Origin: Coralloluteibacterium thermophilum
Lineage (GTDB): Bacteria > Pseudomonadota > Gammaproteobacteria > Xanthomonadales > Xanthomonadaceae
Assembly (NCBI RefSeq): GCF_042654365.1
Contig: NZ_JBHSGG010000023.1
Location: forward strand, 62,001 to 126,000
Length of the DNA stretch: 64,000 bases
Direction of reading: 5' to 3'
Made by a program: the position numbers and the translations under genes. The first letter of the stretch is position 1. Every line of letters begins with the position of its first letter. Positions 25,374 through 37,142 of the stretch are shown piece by piece. The notes under the pieces are model-generated. The model was not told the origin of the DNA. It did no database searches and saw only the letters and a program-made list of their open reading frames with translations.

Positions 25374-26936
25374 TCAGGCCGCGACGGTGCGCGGCGCGTG
25401 GCGGGCGAAATCCTCGGGGAAGAAGTCCAGCGCGCTCAGCACCGGGAAGGGCGTCATGCCGCCGAGCGCGCACAGCGAACCGTGCAGCATGGTGTCGCAG
25501 AGGTCGCGCAGCAGTTCCTCCTGCCGCTCGGGCGCTTCGCCGGCCACGAGGCGGTCGATGACCTCGACGCCGCGGGTCGAGCCGATGCGGCAGGGCGTGC
25601 ACTTCCCGCAGGATTCGACCGCGCAGAATTCCATGGCGTAGCGCGCCTGCTCGGCCATGTCGACGGTGTCGTCGAACACCACGATGCCGCCGTGGCCGAG
25701 CATGCCCCCGCCGGCGGCGAAGGCCTCGTAGTCCAGCGGCAGGTCGAACTTCGATTCGGGCAGGTAGGCGCCGAGCGGCCCGCCGACCTGCACCGCGCGG
25801 ATCGGGCGCCCGGAGGCGGAGCCGCCGCCGATGTCGTAGAGCAGCTCGCGCAGGGTGATGCCGAAGGCCTTCTCGACCAGGCCGCCCCGCCGGATGTTGC
25901 CGGCCAGCTGCAGGGGCAGGGTGCCGCGCGAGCGGCCCATGCCGAAGTCGGCGTAGGCCTGCGGACCCTCGGCGAGGATGAAGGGCACCGTCGCCAGGGT
26001 GATGAGGTTGTTGACCACCGTCGGCCGCCCGAACAGCCCCGACAGCGCCGGCAGCGGCGGCTTGGCGCGGACCTGGCCGCGCCTGCCCTCCAGGCTCTCG
26101 AGCAGTGCGGTCTCCTCGCCGCAGATGTAGGCGCCGGCGCCGCGTCGCACCTCCAGCTCGAAACGGCGGCCGCTGCCGAGCACGTCGGCGCCGAGGATGC
26201 CCTCGGCGTAGGCCCGCGCGACCGCCGCGTTCAGCGTCCGCCAGGCGTGCGGGTACTCGCTGCGCAGGTAGACGTAGCCCTGCGTCGCGCCGACCGCGAG
26301 CCCCGCGATGGCCATGCCCTCGATCAGGCAGAAGGGATCGCCCTCGACCAGCATGCGGTCGGAGAAAGTGCCGGAGTCGCCTTCGTCCGCGTTGCACACG
26401 ACGTACTTCTGCGTGCCCGGCGCATCCAGCACGGTCTTCCACTTGATGCCGGCGGGAAAGGCCGCGCCGCCGCGGCCGCGCAGGCCGGAGGCGACGATGG
26501 CCTCCACGATCTCGGCCGGCGCCATGTCGAGCGCGCGGCGCAGGCCGGCAAGACCGCCATGGGCGGCGTAGTCCGCCGGATCGAGCGGGTCGATCGTGCC
26601 GACGCGCGCGAAGGTCAGCCTTTCCTGGTCGCGCAGGTAGGGGATGTCCTCCGCGCGCCCCAGGCGCAGGGCGTGGGGACCGCCCTGCAGCAGTCCCGCG
26701 TCGAACAGCCCGGGAACGTCTGCGGGCGCGACCGGGCCATAGGCGATGCGTCCGCCCGGCGTCGCGACCTCGATCATGGGCTCCAGCCACAGCGCGCCGC
26801 GTGAGCCGGTGCGGACGATGCGCACCGGGATCCCGCGGCGCGCGGCCTCGCCGGCAAGCGCGCCGGCGACGGCCTCGGCACCGACCGAGAGCGCCGCGGC
26901 GTCGCGCGGGACGTAGAGGACGGTCGGGGCGTTCAT
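25374..26936 (-). CDS. fdsB: NAD-dependent formate dehydrogenase, beta subunit (NuoF-like)
   Basis: A 520-residue diaphorase subunit. An N-terminal thioredoxin-like domain (about 1-110) precedes the NuoF homology region. The FMN site is in RGRGGAAFPAGIKWKT, the NAD-binding glycine-rich loop in GAGAYICGEETALLESLEG, and the C-terminal 4Fe-4S cluster ligands are in ESCGKCTPCRIGSTRG plus a later Cys (SLCALGGMTPFP). It passes electrons from the alpha subunit to NAD+. It overlaps fdsG by four bases and precedes fdsA by 17 bases. The length matches known FdsB proteins (about 520). Confidence 0.95.
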   Translation of the reverse strand: MNAPTVLYVPRDAAALSVGAEAVAGALAGEAARRGIPVRIVRTGSRGALWLEPMIEVATPGGRIAYGPVAPADVPGLFDAGLLQGGPHALRLGRAEDIPYLRDQERLTFARVGTIDPLDPADYAAHGGLAGLRRALDMAPAEIVEAIVASGLRGRGGAAFPAGIKWKTVLDAPGTQKYVVCNADEGDSGTFSDRMLVEGDPFCLIEGMAIAGLAVGATQGYVYLRSEYPHAWRTLNAAVARAYAEGILGADVLGSGRRFELEVRRGAGAYICGEETALLESLEGRRGQVRAKPPLPALSGLFGRPTVVNNLITLATVPFILAEGPQAYADFGMGRSRGTLPLQLAGNIRRGGLVEKAFGITLRELLYDIGGGSASGRPIRAVQVGGPLGAYLPESKFDLPLDYEAFAAGGGMLGHGGIVVFDDTVDMAEQARYAMEFCAVESCGKCTPCRIGSTRGVEVIDRLVAGEAPERQEELLRDLCDTMLHGSLCALGGMTPFPVLSALDFFPEDFARHAPRTVAA

Positions 26937-27463
26937 GCCGTGGCCTCCGCATCCCCTCGGCAGGCGTCGATCAGCCGGTCCAGGCGCTCGGGATCGACCC
27001 GCCCGTGCAGCGCGCCGTCGAGCATGACCGCCGGCGACAGCGCGCAGTTGCCCAGGCAGTAGACCGGTTCCAGCGTGATCGCGCCATCGGCGGTGGTGCC
27101 GTGGCGCATGCCTAGCACGCGCTCGGCATGCGCCTGCAGCGCACGGGCGCCCATGGCCTGGCAGGCCTCCGCCGCGCAGACCTGCAGCACGTGCCGGCCG
27201 GGCGGGCGCTTGCGGAAGTGGTGGTAGAAGCTGACCACGCCGTGCACGTCGGCGCGCGACACGTTGAGCGCGGCGGCGATCGGCGCGACCGCGCCCTCCG
27301 GCACGTAGCCGAGGGCGTCCTGCACCTCGTGCAGGATGGGCAGGAGCGGGCCCGGCCGCCGCGCGTGCAGCGCGATCGCCTCCTCGACCGCCGCCCGGGT
27401 GGTGGGGTCCAGCGCCGGCACCACCTCGGTGACCGCTTCGATCTGCCTGGAGCGCTTGCCCAT
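26933..27463 (-). CDS. fdsG: NAD-dependent formate dehydrogenase, gamma subunit (NuoE-like)
   Basis: A 176-residue 2Fe-2S thioredoxin-fold subunit. The family pattern runs LLPILHEVQDALGYVPEGAV, then VVSFYHHFRKRP; the four cluster ligands lie in VCAAEACQ and in VYCLGNCALSPA, the usual Cx4C...Cx3C arrangement. It is the first gene of fdsGBA-fdhD-fdsD and so lies nearest the operon promoter, in the 172-base gap shared with the divergent regulator. It ends in a 4-base overlap with fdsB. Confidence 0.94.
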   Translation of the reverse strand: MGKRSRQIEAVTEVVPALDPTTRAAVEEAIALHARRPGPLLPILHEVQDALGYVPEGAVAPIAAALNVSRADVHGVVSFYHHFRKRPPGRHVLQVCAAEACQAMGARALQAHAERVLGMRHGTTADGAITLEPVYCLGNCALSPAVMLDGALHGRVDPERLDRLIDACRGDAEATA

Positions 27464-27635
27464 CCCGTGAACCTCGTCGTCGTGCCGATGCCGGTCCCGG
27501 CGCGTCCGTCGCGCGCGGGTCTTTCGCCCTGCTCTTCTTTATGTTCTTGTGCGCCGATGCGGCGGCCGCGTCGTCGCAAGGTTAGGCGCTGTCGCACCGC
27601 ATCAACCAGCGCGGGCGGTGCCTCATTCGGCTTCT

Positions 27636-28757
27636 ATGGACATATGGAAACGGGGCTCCGACCGCATGTATCGCTATCGCGTCCGCCTTCAGCCCGAGTG
27701 GACCCTCCAGGCGCCGGACGGCACCAGCCTGCCGCCCAAGCTGATGCAGTTGCTGCACGGCATCCGCGAGACGGGCACGCTGGCCGCCGCCTGCGTGGAG
27801 TGCGGCCTGTCCTACCGCTACGCCTGGGGCGTGGTCCAGCAGGCCGAGGCGCTGCTGGGCGCGCCGCTGCTGAGCAGCACGCGCGGGCGCGGCGCCCGGC
27901 TGACCGCGCTGGGCGAGCGCCTGGTCTGGGCCGACCGCCGCATCGCAGCGCGGCTGTCGCCGACCTTCGACAGCCTGGCCTCGGAGATCGAGGTCGAGCT
28001 GGAGCGCGTGCTGCACGCGCCGCAGGCGCCCCTGCGCATCCACGCCACCCACGGCTTCGCGGTGGAGACCCTGCGTCGCTTCCTCGACCGCGCCGAGATG
28101 CCGGTGGACCTCAAGTACCGCGGCAGCGACGAGGTGCTGGCGGCGCGCCGCGCCGACGGCTGCGACATCGCCGGCATGCACCTGCCGGTGGGCGAGCTGG
28201 AGCGGGAGATCCTGGAGCACTACGCCGCCCGCCTGGACCGCACGCGCGACCGCGTGGTGCACCTGGCCTCGCGGCGGCAGGGGCTGATCCTGGCGCCCGG
28301 CAACCCCCGCGGCGTGCGTGCGCTCGCCGATCTCCTGCGTCCGGATCTGCGCGTGGTGCTGCGCCAGCCCGGCTCGGGCACCCGTCTGCTGTTCGAGCGC
28401 CTGCTGGCGCGGCAGGGCATGGACGTCGGCCGGCTCAACGCCTGCGATACGCAGGAGATGACCCACGCGGCGGTCGCCGCCTACGTCGCCAGCGGCATGG
28501 CCGACGTCGGCTTCGGGCTGGAGACGCCCGCGCGGCGCTACGGTCTGGGCTTCGTGCCGGTGCTGTCGGAGCACTACTTCTTCCTGTGCGACGTGGACGC
28601 GCTGGAACGGCCGCACCTGCGGGCGGTGGTGGCGACCCTGCGCAGCGAGCGCTTCCGTCGCGAGGTGAACGACCTGCCGGGCTACGACGCCAGTCTCTGC
28701 GGCAGCGTGCAGACGCTGGAACGCGCCTTCCCGAGCGCGCGGCGAGTGCTGCGGTAG
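27636..28757 (+). CDS. fdsR: ModE/LysR-like transcriptional regulator of the fds operon
   Basis: A 373-residue regulator. The N-terminus is a ModE/LysR-like winged helix-turn-helix (LMQLLHGIRETGTLAAACVE, LSYRYAWGVVQQAEALLGAPLL and ARLTALGERL). Residues from about 130 are a periplasmic-binding-protein-like ligand domain of the substrate-binding type found in molybdate-like regulators (RGSDEVLAARRADGCDIAGMH; RQPGSGTRLLFERLL; GMADVGFGLE). This is the architecture of Cupriavidus FdsR, which controls formate dehydrogenase; divergence from fdsG supports that. The ligand is unknown (formate or an oxyanion are guesses). An alternative ATG at 27666 would give 363 residues; neither start has a clear ribosome site. 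Confidence 0.82.
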   Translation: MDIWKRGSDRMYRYRVRLQPEWTLQAPDGTSLPPKLMQLLHGIRETGTLAAACVECGLSYRYAWGVVQQAEALLGAPLLSSTRGRGARLTALGERLVWADRRIAARLSPTFDSLASEIEVELERVLHAPQAPLRIHATHGFAVETLRRFLDRAEMPVDLKYRGSDEVLAARRADGCDIAGMHLPVGELEREILEHYAARLDRTRDRVVHLASRRQGLILAPGNPRGVRALADLLRPDLRVVLRQPGSGTRLLFERLLARQGMDVGRLNACDTQEMTHAAVAAYVASGMADVGFGLETPARRYGLGFVPVLSEHYFFLCDVDALERPHLRAVVATLRSERFRREVNDLPGYDASLCGSVQTLERAFPSARRVLR

Positions 28758-28767
28758 CACGCCCGGA

Positions 28768-29453
28768 TCAGAACGCCGGCGGCGGGGGCAGGGTGGCGGG
28801 CAGTTCCAGCAGGCGGACATTGGCCTGGTCGTCGACCGCGACCTGCGTGGCGGCGTAGCCGGGCGGCACCTCCACGTCGCGGATGCCGAAGCGCGCCATG
28901 TCCTCGGCCGTCAGGAACCAGGTGCAGGCGCAGCCGAGCTGCTGGCCGATGACGGTGACCTGCTCGTCCACGCCGATGGAGCGGAAGAACGCCGCCTGGC
29001 GCGCACGCGCCTCGGCGAGATAGAGCTCGAGCGCCTCCTCGTGCTCGTCCGGCACGTCCCAGCGTTCCTGGATCGCCGAGCCGTGCCAGGCGACCACGGC
29101 GCCCGGGTCGATCGTCTTGCGACGGCCGGCGGGGAAGACGTAGTTCGCGCAGGAGGAGTAGCAGCCCGGGGCCAGGATGCGCACGTCCAGGCCGTGGTCG
29201 CGGACCAGGGCGCCCAGCAGCATGCCGATCTCGATGCTGCCGCCGCCCGAGGCGATGGCCAGCCGGCGGATCCCGACGTCCATCTCCAGGAGGGCGTGCG
29301 CCTGCTCGAAGCCCCACGCCTCGATGGGGCCGCGATAGACCAGGGTGTCGCCGTCCACCTCGACCGCGGCGAGCCCGGGCCGGGTCGTCCCGTTCGTCCC
29401 GGTGGTCGCGCAGCCCGCCAGCAGGGCGAGCGCCAGCAGCCCGGCGAGCCGCC

Positions 29454-29457
<4 letters not shown>
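28768..29457 (-). CDS. lipoprotein with ClpP/crotonase-like fold (COG3904-type)
   Basis: A 229-residue protein with a lipoprotein signal peptide (LALLAGC, Cys16). The mature part resembles the ClpP/crotonase-like periplasmic proteins of COG3904: a strand ASGGGSIEIGMLLGALVRDHG, the putative nucleophile region APGCYSSCANYVFPAG (SxxA-type serine) and a later VVAWHGSAI with His. Two further cysteines lie in GCACTWFL. A catalytic Ser-His pair is plausible but I cannot prove it is a protease. It overlaps the upstream amidohydrolase gene by four bases, so the two form an operon of exported proteins. The C-terminus is proline-rich (LPPPPAF). Confidence 0.72.
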
Positions 29458-30764
<1,307 letters not shown>

Positions 30765-30868
30765 GGGGAGCTTCCGGGTGGCGGGCGTTCTTTCTGGCAC
30801 GGGCGCGGGCGGTGCGTCCAGAGGCGCCGGGAGCCGCGCGGCGGGCCCGGCCGCGGGGGCGGGACTGC

Positions 30869-30874
30869 TATTCT
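30869..30874 (+). promoter_or_regulatory. putative -10 element (TATTCT) of leuS
   Basis: TATTCT stands out in a GC-rich gap, 47 bases before the leuS ATG. No consensus -35 is visible upstream. Confidence 0.3.
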
Positions 30875-30920
30875 TCGCTGCTGCCCTGCGCGGGCCAGTA
30901 CCTTCCCCGAACCATCCGCC

Positions 30921-33554
<2,634 letters not shown>

Positions 33555-33608
33555 GGCATGCTGCCCTCCGAACCGCGCCCCGCGCGCCCGCCCAGAGATG
33601 CCCGCACC

Positions 33609-34094
33609 ATGCGACCGTTCCTCGTCCTGCTGTCCGCGCTCCTCCTGGCCTCCTGCGGCTTCGCGCCGCGCGGCGCCCTGGTCATGCCCGATGGCCTCGG
33701 TCCGGTCCGTGTGACCGGCAGCGATCCCTACAGCCCGTTGGTCACCGGCGTCTCCCGCGCCCTGCAGCGGCAGGGCGTGGCCCTCGCGGACGGGGACCGG
33801 GCGGGGACCGCCGTGCTCACCCTGGGCAACGAGAGCTTCCGGCAGGGGCCGCTGATGGCCGAGAACTTCAGCAGCATCCAGGAGTACGTGACCACCTACA
33901 CCGCCACCGTGCAGCTGCGCGACGCGCGCGGCAACGAGGTGATCCCCCTGCAGACGGTCACGCTGGAACGCGAGTACGTCTACGACACCCGCTCGCCCAT
34001 CGGCACCCCTGCGGAGCAGGAACTGATCCAGGAAGAGCTCCGGCGCGACATGGTCGCCGCCATCCTGCGCCGCGTCGACGCGGCCCTGCGCTGA
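33609..34094 (+). CDS. lptE: LPS-assembly lipoprotein LptE
   Basis: A 161-residue outer-membrane lipoprotein with lipobox LLLASC (Cys16) followed by GFAPRGA, the LptE start (CGFxxRG). The mature domain has the FSSIQEYVTTYTATVQLRD and TLEREYVYD strands of the family. LptE plugs the LptD barrel that inserts lipopolysaccharide. The ATG at 33609 is chosen because the signal peptide begins there; an earlier in-frame ATG at 33558 would add 17 proline/arginine-rich residues. It lies between leuS and holA, its standard neighbours. Confidence 0.92.
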   Translation: MRPFLVLLSALLLASCGFAPRGALVMPDGLGPVRVTGSDPYSPLVTGVSRALQRQGVALADGDRAGTAVLTLGNESFRQGPLMAENFSSIQEYVTTYTATVQLRDARGNEVIPLQTVTLEREYVYDTRSPIGTPAEQELIQEELRRDMVAAILRRVDAALR

Positions 34095-34107
34095 GTCCCC
34101 GCCGACG

Positions 34108-35139
34108 GTGGAACTGCGCGCCGACCGCCTGCAGCAGCAGCTCGACAGCGAGCCGTTGCGCCCGGCCTACCTGATCGCGGGCGCGGAGCCGCTGCGCGTG
34201 CTCGAGGCGGCGGATGCGGTGCGCGCGCGCGCGCGCGCCGAGGGCTATGCCGAGCGCGAGGTCTTCGACGTGGACGCGCGCTTCGACTGGAACCAGATCG
34301 ACGCCGGATTCTCGGCGCTGAGCCTGTTCGCCTCGCGGCGCCTGTTCGACGTGCGCCTGCCGACCGGCCGCCCCGGCAAGGACGGAGCCGACCTCATCGC
34401 ACGCTACTGCGCGGATCCCGCCCCGGACACCGTCCTGCTCATCACCTGCGGCGACTGGAGCAAGTCGCATGCGGGCAAGTGGGCGGAGGCGGTATCGCGG
34501 GTCGGCCACTACGTGCCGGTGTGGCCGCTCAAGCCGCACGAGCTGCCCGACTGGCTGGCGCGCCGCCTGCGCGCCAACGGGGTGCAGGCCGACGCGGCGG
34601 CGCTCGCGCGCCTGGTCGAGCGGGTGGAGGGCAACCTGCTCGCCGCCGCACAGGAGGTCGACAAGCTCGCCCTGCTGGCCGAGGGGCGTCGCCTCGACGT
34701 CGAGACCATGGAATCCCTGGTGGCCGACTCGGCCCGCTACGACGTGTTCCGCCTCGTCGAGGCCGCGCTGGCCGGGGAGGGCGTCAAGGCGCTGCGGATG
34801 CTGCGCGGCCTGCGCGCCGAAGGCGAGGCCGTCCCGGCGCTGATGGGCTGGATCGCCGGCGAGATGCAGCGCGTCGCCGGCTTCGCCCGGGTCGCCGACC
34901 GTGGCGGCAACCTCAATGCCGAGTTCAAGGCGGCACGGGTATGGGAGTCGCGGCAGGCCAGCTACAAGCGGGCCATCGCCCGGCATCCGGTGGCCGTGTG
35001 GGAGCGCCTGGCCATCGAATGCGGCCGCGTGGACCGCATCGCCAAGGGCCGCGAGCAGGGCGACGCCTGGCTTGTGCTCGAGCGCGTCCTGGCGGCGGCG
35101 GCCGAGCCGAAGGCCCGGCGCCTGCTGGCCAACGCCTAG
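34108..35139 (+). CDS. holA: DNA polymerase III subunit delta
   Basis: A 343-residue clamp-loader delta subunit, starting at GTG 13 bases after lptE. The N-terminal LRPAYLIAGAEPLRVLEAAD, the middle WPLKPHELPDWLARRL and VEGNLLAAAQEVDKLALL, and the C-terminal collar domain match HolA. It opens the beta clamp for loading onto DNA. The length equals that of E. coli HolA. Nine bases separate it from nadD. Confidence 0.94.
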   Translation: MELRADRLQQQLDSEPLRPAYLIAGAEPLRVLEAADAVRARARAEGYAEREVFDVDARFDWNQIDAGFSALSLFASRRLFDVRLPTGRPGKDGADLIARYCADPAPDTVLLITCGDWSKSHAGKWAEAVSRVGHYVPVWPLKPHELPDWLARRLRANGVQADAAALARLVERVEGNLLAAAQEVDKLALLAEGRRLDVETMESLVADSARYDVFRLVEAALAGEGVKALRMLRGLRAEGEAVPALMGWIAGEMQRVAGFARVADRGGNLNAEFKAARVWESRQASYKRAIARHPVAVWERLAIECGRVDRIAKGREQGDAWLVLERVLAAAAEPKARRLLANA

Positions 35140-35148
35140 GCGCAGCCG

Positions 35149-35796
35149 GTGGCCGGCGCGCCCATCGTCCTCTACGGCGGTACCTTCGATCCGGTCCACA
35201 ACGGCCACCTCGCCGTCGCGCGCGCGGCGCGCGACGCGCTGGAGGCCGAGGTGCGCCTGCTGCCCGCCGCCGACCCGCCGCACCGGCCGCCCCCGGGCGC
35301 GCCCGCGCCCGTGCGGGTCGCGCTGCTGCGGGACGCCGTGGCGGAGGAGCCGGGGCTGGTGGTCGATACCTGCGAGCTCGACCGCAGCGGGCGCTCCTAT
35401 ACCGCCGACACCCTCGACGCCTGGCGTCGCCGGGCCGGACCGGAGACGCCCCTGGTCTGGCTGCTCGGGGCCGACGCCTTCCGCAGCCTGCCGGCCTGGT
35501 ACCGCTGGCCCGCACTCCTCGACCTCGCGCACTGGGTGCCGGCCGGCCGTCCCGGGTACGCCCTGGACGCGCTCGATCCCGCTCTGGCGCGCGAGCTGGC
35601 GGTCCGGCGCGTCGACGCGCCCGGGGCGTTGCGCACCGCGCCCGGCGGGCGCATCTGGATGCTCGACCTGCCCTTGCGCGACGAGTCGGCGACCGCGGTC
35701 CGCGACGCCATCGCCGCCGGCTCGTCGGGCTGGGAGACGCAGGTCCCGGCCCCGGTGGCGGCCCGGATCCGCGCGGAGAGGCTGTACGGGCAGTGA
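35149..35796 (+). CDS. nadD: nicotinate-nucleotide adenylyltransferase
   Basis: A 215-residue NadD that makes nicotinic acid adenine dinucleotide in NAD synthesis. The adenylyltransferase motif is GGTFDPVHNGHLAVA (residues about 10-24); the C-terminal ISSTxIR motif is present in the diverged form DESATAVRDAI. WLLGADAFRSLPAW and LAHWVPAGRPGY are also family landmarks. A GTG start is used, nine bases after holA. Confidence 0.94.
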   Translation: MAGAPIVLYGGTFDPVHNGHLAVARAARDALEAEVRLLPAADPPHRPPPGAPAPVRVALLRDAVAEEPGLVVDTCELDRSGRSYTADTLDAWRRRAGPETPLVWLLGADAFRSLPAWYRWPALLDLAHWVPAGRPGYALDALDPALARELAVRRVDAPGALRTAPGGRIWMLDLPLRDESATAVRDAIAAGSSGWETQVPAPVAARIRAERLYGQ

Positions 35797-35919
35797 GGGC
35801 GCGGCGCGGGTCTGGAATGCGGCGTATCCGGCACCCGTGTGCCGCACCGGTCCTTCCGTCCCGCGCTGCCGGTTGCCGCAGCGCAGCAGAACCTTCAGAT
35901 GGCGCCGACGGCGGTGCCC

Positions 35920-35925
35920 TATAAT
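35920..35925 (+). promoter_or_regulatory. -10 element (TATAAT) upstream of rsfS
   Basis: An exact sigma-70 -10 consensus in very GC-rich DNA, 40 bases before the TTG start of rsfS. A TTCAGA hexamer at 35894-35899 is a poor -35 with overlong spacing. It suggests rsfS-rlmH can be transcribed separately from leuS-nadD. Confidence 0.5.
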
Positions 35926-35965
35926 CGCGCCCCGCAGGCCGCACCGGCCTCCCGAGGACCCCCGT

Positions 35966-36439
35966 TTGACCGCACAAGCCCACGTCATCAAGCCCCAGCT
36001 TCCCGATCCGGCGCCGTCGCCCGACGTCCTGCTCGCCCACGTCCGCAACGCGCTCGAGGAGATCAAGGCCAAGGACGTCGTGGAGATCGACGTCGCCGGC
36101 AAGACCAGCGTGACCGACTACATGGTCATCGCCTCCGGCACCTCCACCCGGCACGTCAAGTCGATCGCCGACGAAGTGGTCAAGCACGCCAAGCAGGCGG
36201 GCGTGCAGCCACTGGGCGTCGAGGGCGAGCGCGAGGCCGAGTGGGTGCTGGTCGACCTGGGCGACGTGATCTGCCACGTCATGCTGCCGCGCGTGCGGGA
36301 GTTCTATGCCCTCGAGCGCCTGTGGACGGTCGGCGACCAGCCGCCGGGCGAGGACGGCGACGACGCTCCGGCCGCCCGCGGCGACGTCCTGGACGAGGAC
36401 CGTCCCGCTCCGTCGGACGAGGACGGCGACCTCCGTTGA
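35966..36439 (+). CDS. rsfS: ribosome silencing factor
   Basis: A 157-residue RsfS/DUF143 protein. The core ALEEIKAKDVVEIDVAGKTS, DYMVIASGTSTRHVKSIADE, GEREAEWVLVDLGDVICHVM and REFYALERLW is conserved. It binds ribosomal protein uL14 and blocks subunit joining under starvation. TTG at 35966 is the only plausible start close to the conserved region, since the reading frame upstream contains no closer ATG or GTG in a reasonable context. A highly acidic tail (DDAPAARGDVLDEDRPAPSD) extends past the domain. Confidence 0.9.
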   Translation: MTAQAHVIKPQLPDPAPSPDVLLAHVRNALEEIKAKDVVEIDVAGKTSVTDYMVIASGTSTRHVKSIADEVVKHAKQAGVQPLGVEGEREAEWVLVDLGDVICHVMLPRVREFYALERLWTVGDQPPGEDGDDAPAARGDVLDEDRPAPSDEDGDLR

Positions 36440-36485
36440 TCCCCGGACGTCGCGGCACCGACGCTCCGGACGGCGGCAGGAACGC

Positions 36486-36956
36486 ATGAAGGCACGCCTG
36501 ATCGCGGTCGGCGAACGTGCGCCCGAGTGGGTCGCCACCGGCTATGCGGAATACGCCAAGCGGCTCTCGCACTGGCTGCCCCTGGAGCTGGTCGAGATCG
36601 CCCCCGGGCTGCGCGGCAAGAATCGCGACGCTGCGCGCGCCATGGCCGACGAGGGCCAGCGGGTTGCCGCGGCCCTGCCCAAGGGTGCCCTGGTGGTCGC
36701 GCTCGACGGCCGCGGCCGCGCCTACTCCTCCGAGGAGCTGGCACGGCGGCTGGAGCACTGGCGCCAGCAGGGGCGCGACCTCGCCTTCCTGATCGGCGGC
36801 CCGGAGGGGCACGCTCCGGAGGTGCTGGCCGCCGCCGACGAGCGCTGGTCCCTGGGGCCGCTCACCCTGCCGCACATGCTGGTGCGCCTGGTCCTCGCCG
36901 AGCAGCTCTACCGCGCGGCCAGCCTGCTCGCGAACCACCCCTACCACCGCGCCTGA
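36486..36956 (+). CDS. rlmH: 23S rRNA (pseudouridine-1915-N3)-methyltransferase RlmH
   Basis: A 156-residue SPOUT methyltransferase that modifies helix 69 of 23S rRNA. MKARLIAVGERAPEWVATGY is the family N-terminus; the SAM-binding knot is FLIGGPEGHAPEVL and LSLGPLTLPHM-like (SLGPLTLPHMLVRLVLAEQL). The C-terminal YRAASLLANHPYHRA is nearly invariant in the family. It sits 46 bases after rsfS, its standard neighbour. Confidence 0.96.
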   Translation: MKARLIAVGERAPEWVATGYAEYAKRLSHWLPLELVEIAPGLRGKNRDAARAMADEGQRVAAALPKGALVVALDGRGRAYSSEELARRLEHWRQQGRDLAFLIGGPEGHAPEVLAAADERWSLGPLTLPHMLVRLVLAEQLYRAASLLANHPYHRA

Positions 36957-37002
36957 GCGCGTGCCGGTGCGCGGAGTCCACCCGCACTGCACGGCCGCGC
37001 GC

Positions 37003-37142
37003 TACGATAGCCACCGCCCGCATTCGCGGATGTCCCCACTGCGTCGGTCCATGGACAGTTCCAGTCGACCCTTACCTGAAGTTCCCGCCGGCCTGACCGG
37101 CTGATCCCTCCGGGCGCGCCTCCTGGTGGGGAGGAGTGCGCC
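37003..37142 (+). promoter_or_regulatory. putative mgtE promoter and long 5' leader
   Basis: TACGAT (37003-37008) is a -10-like hexamer. It would give a leader of about 130 bases with a GCCGG/CCGGC hairpin and a CTCC/GGAG pairing that could hide the ribosome site (GGGGAGGAG at 37129-37137). I do not recognise an M-box or other known magnesium riboswitch. Confidence 0.3.

Noticed and set aside
22450..26952. 1500-codon open frame on the minus strand that extends fdsA upstream across fdsB
   Set aside because: The part beyond 25356 overlaps fdsB in another frame and is Arg/Ala/Pro-rich without domains. The fdsA family starts at the MLSIVEQ segment.
37003..37142. M-box or ykkC-type riboswitch before mgtE
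   Set aside because: None of the conserved sequence blocks that I know for these classes could be found.
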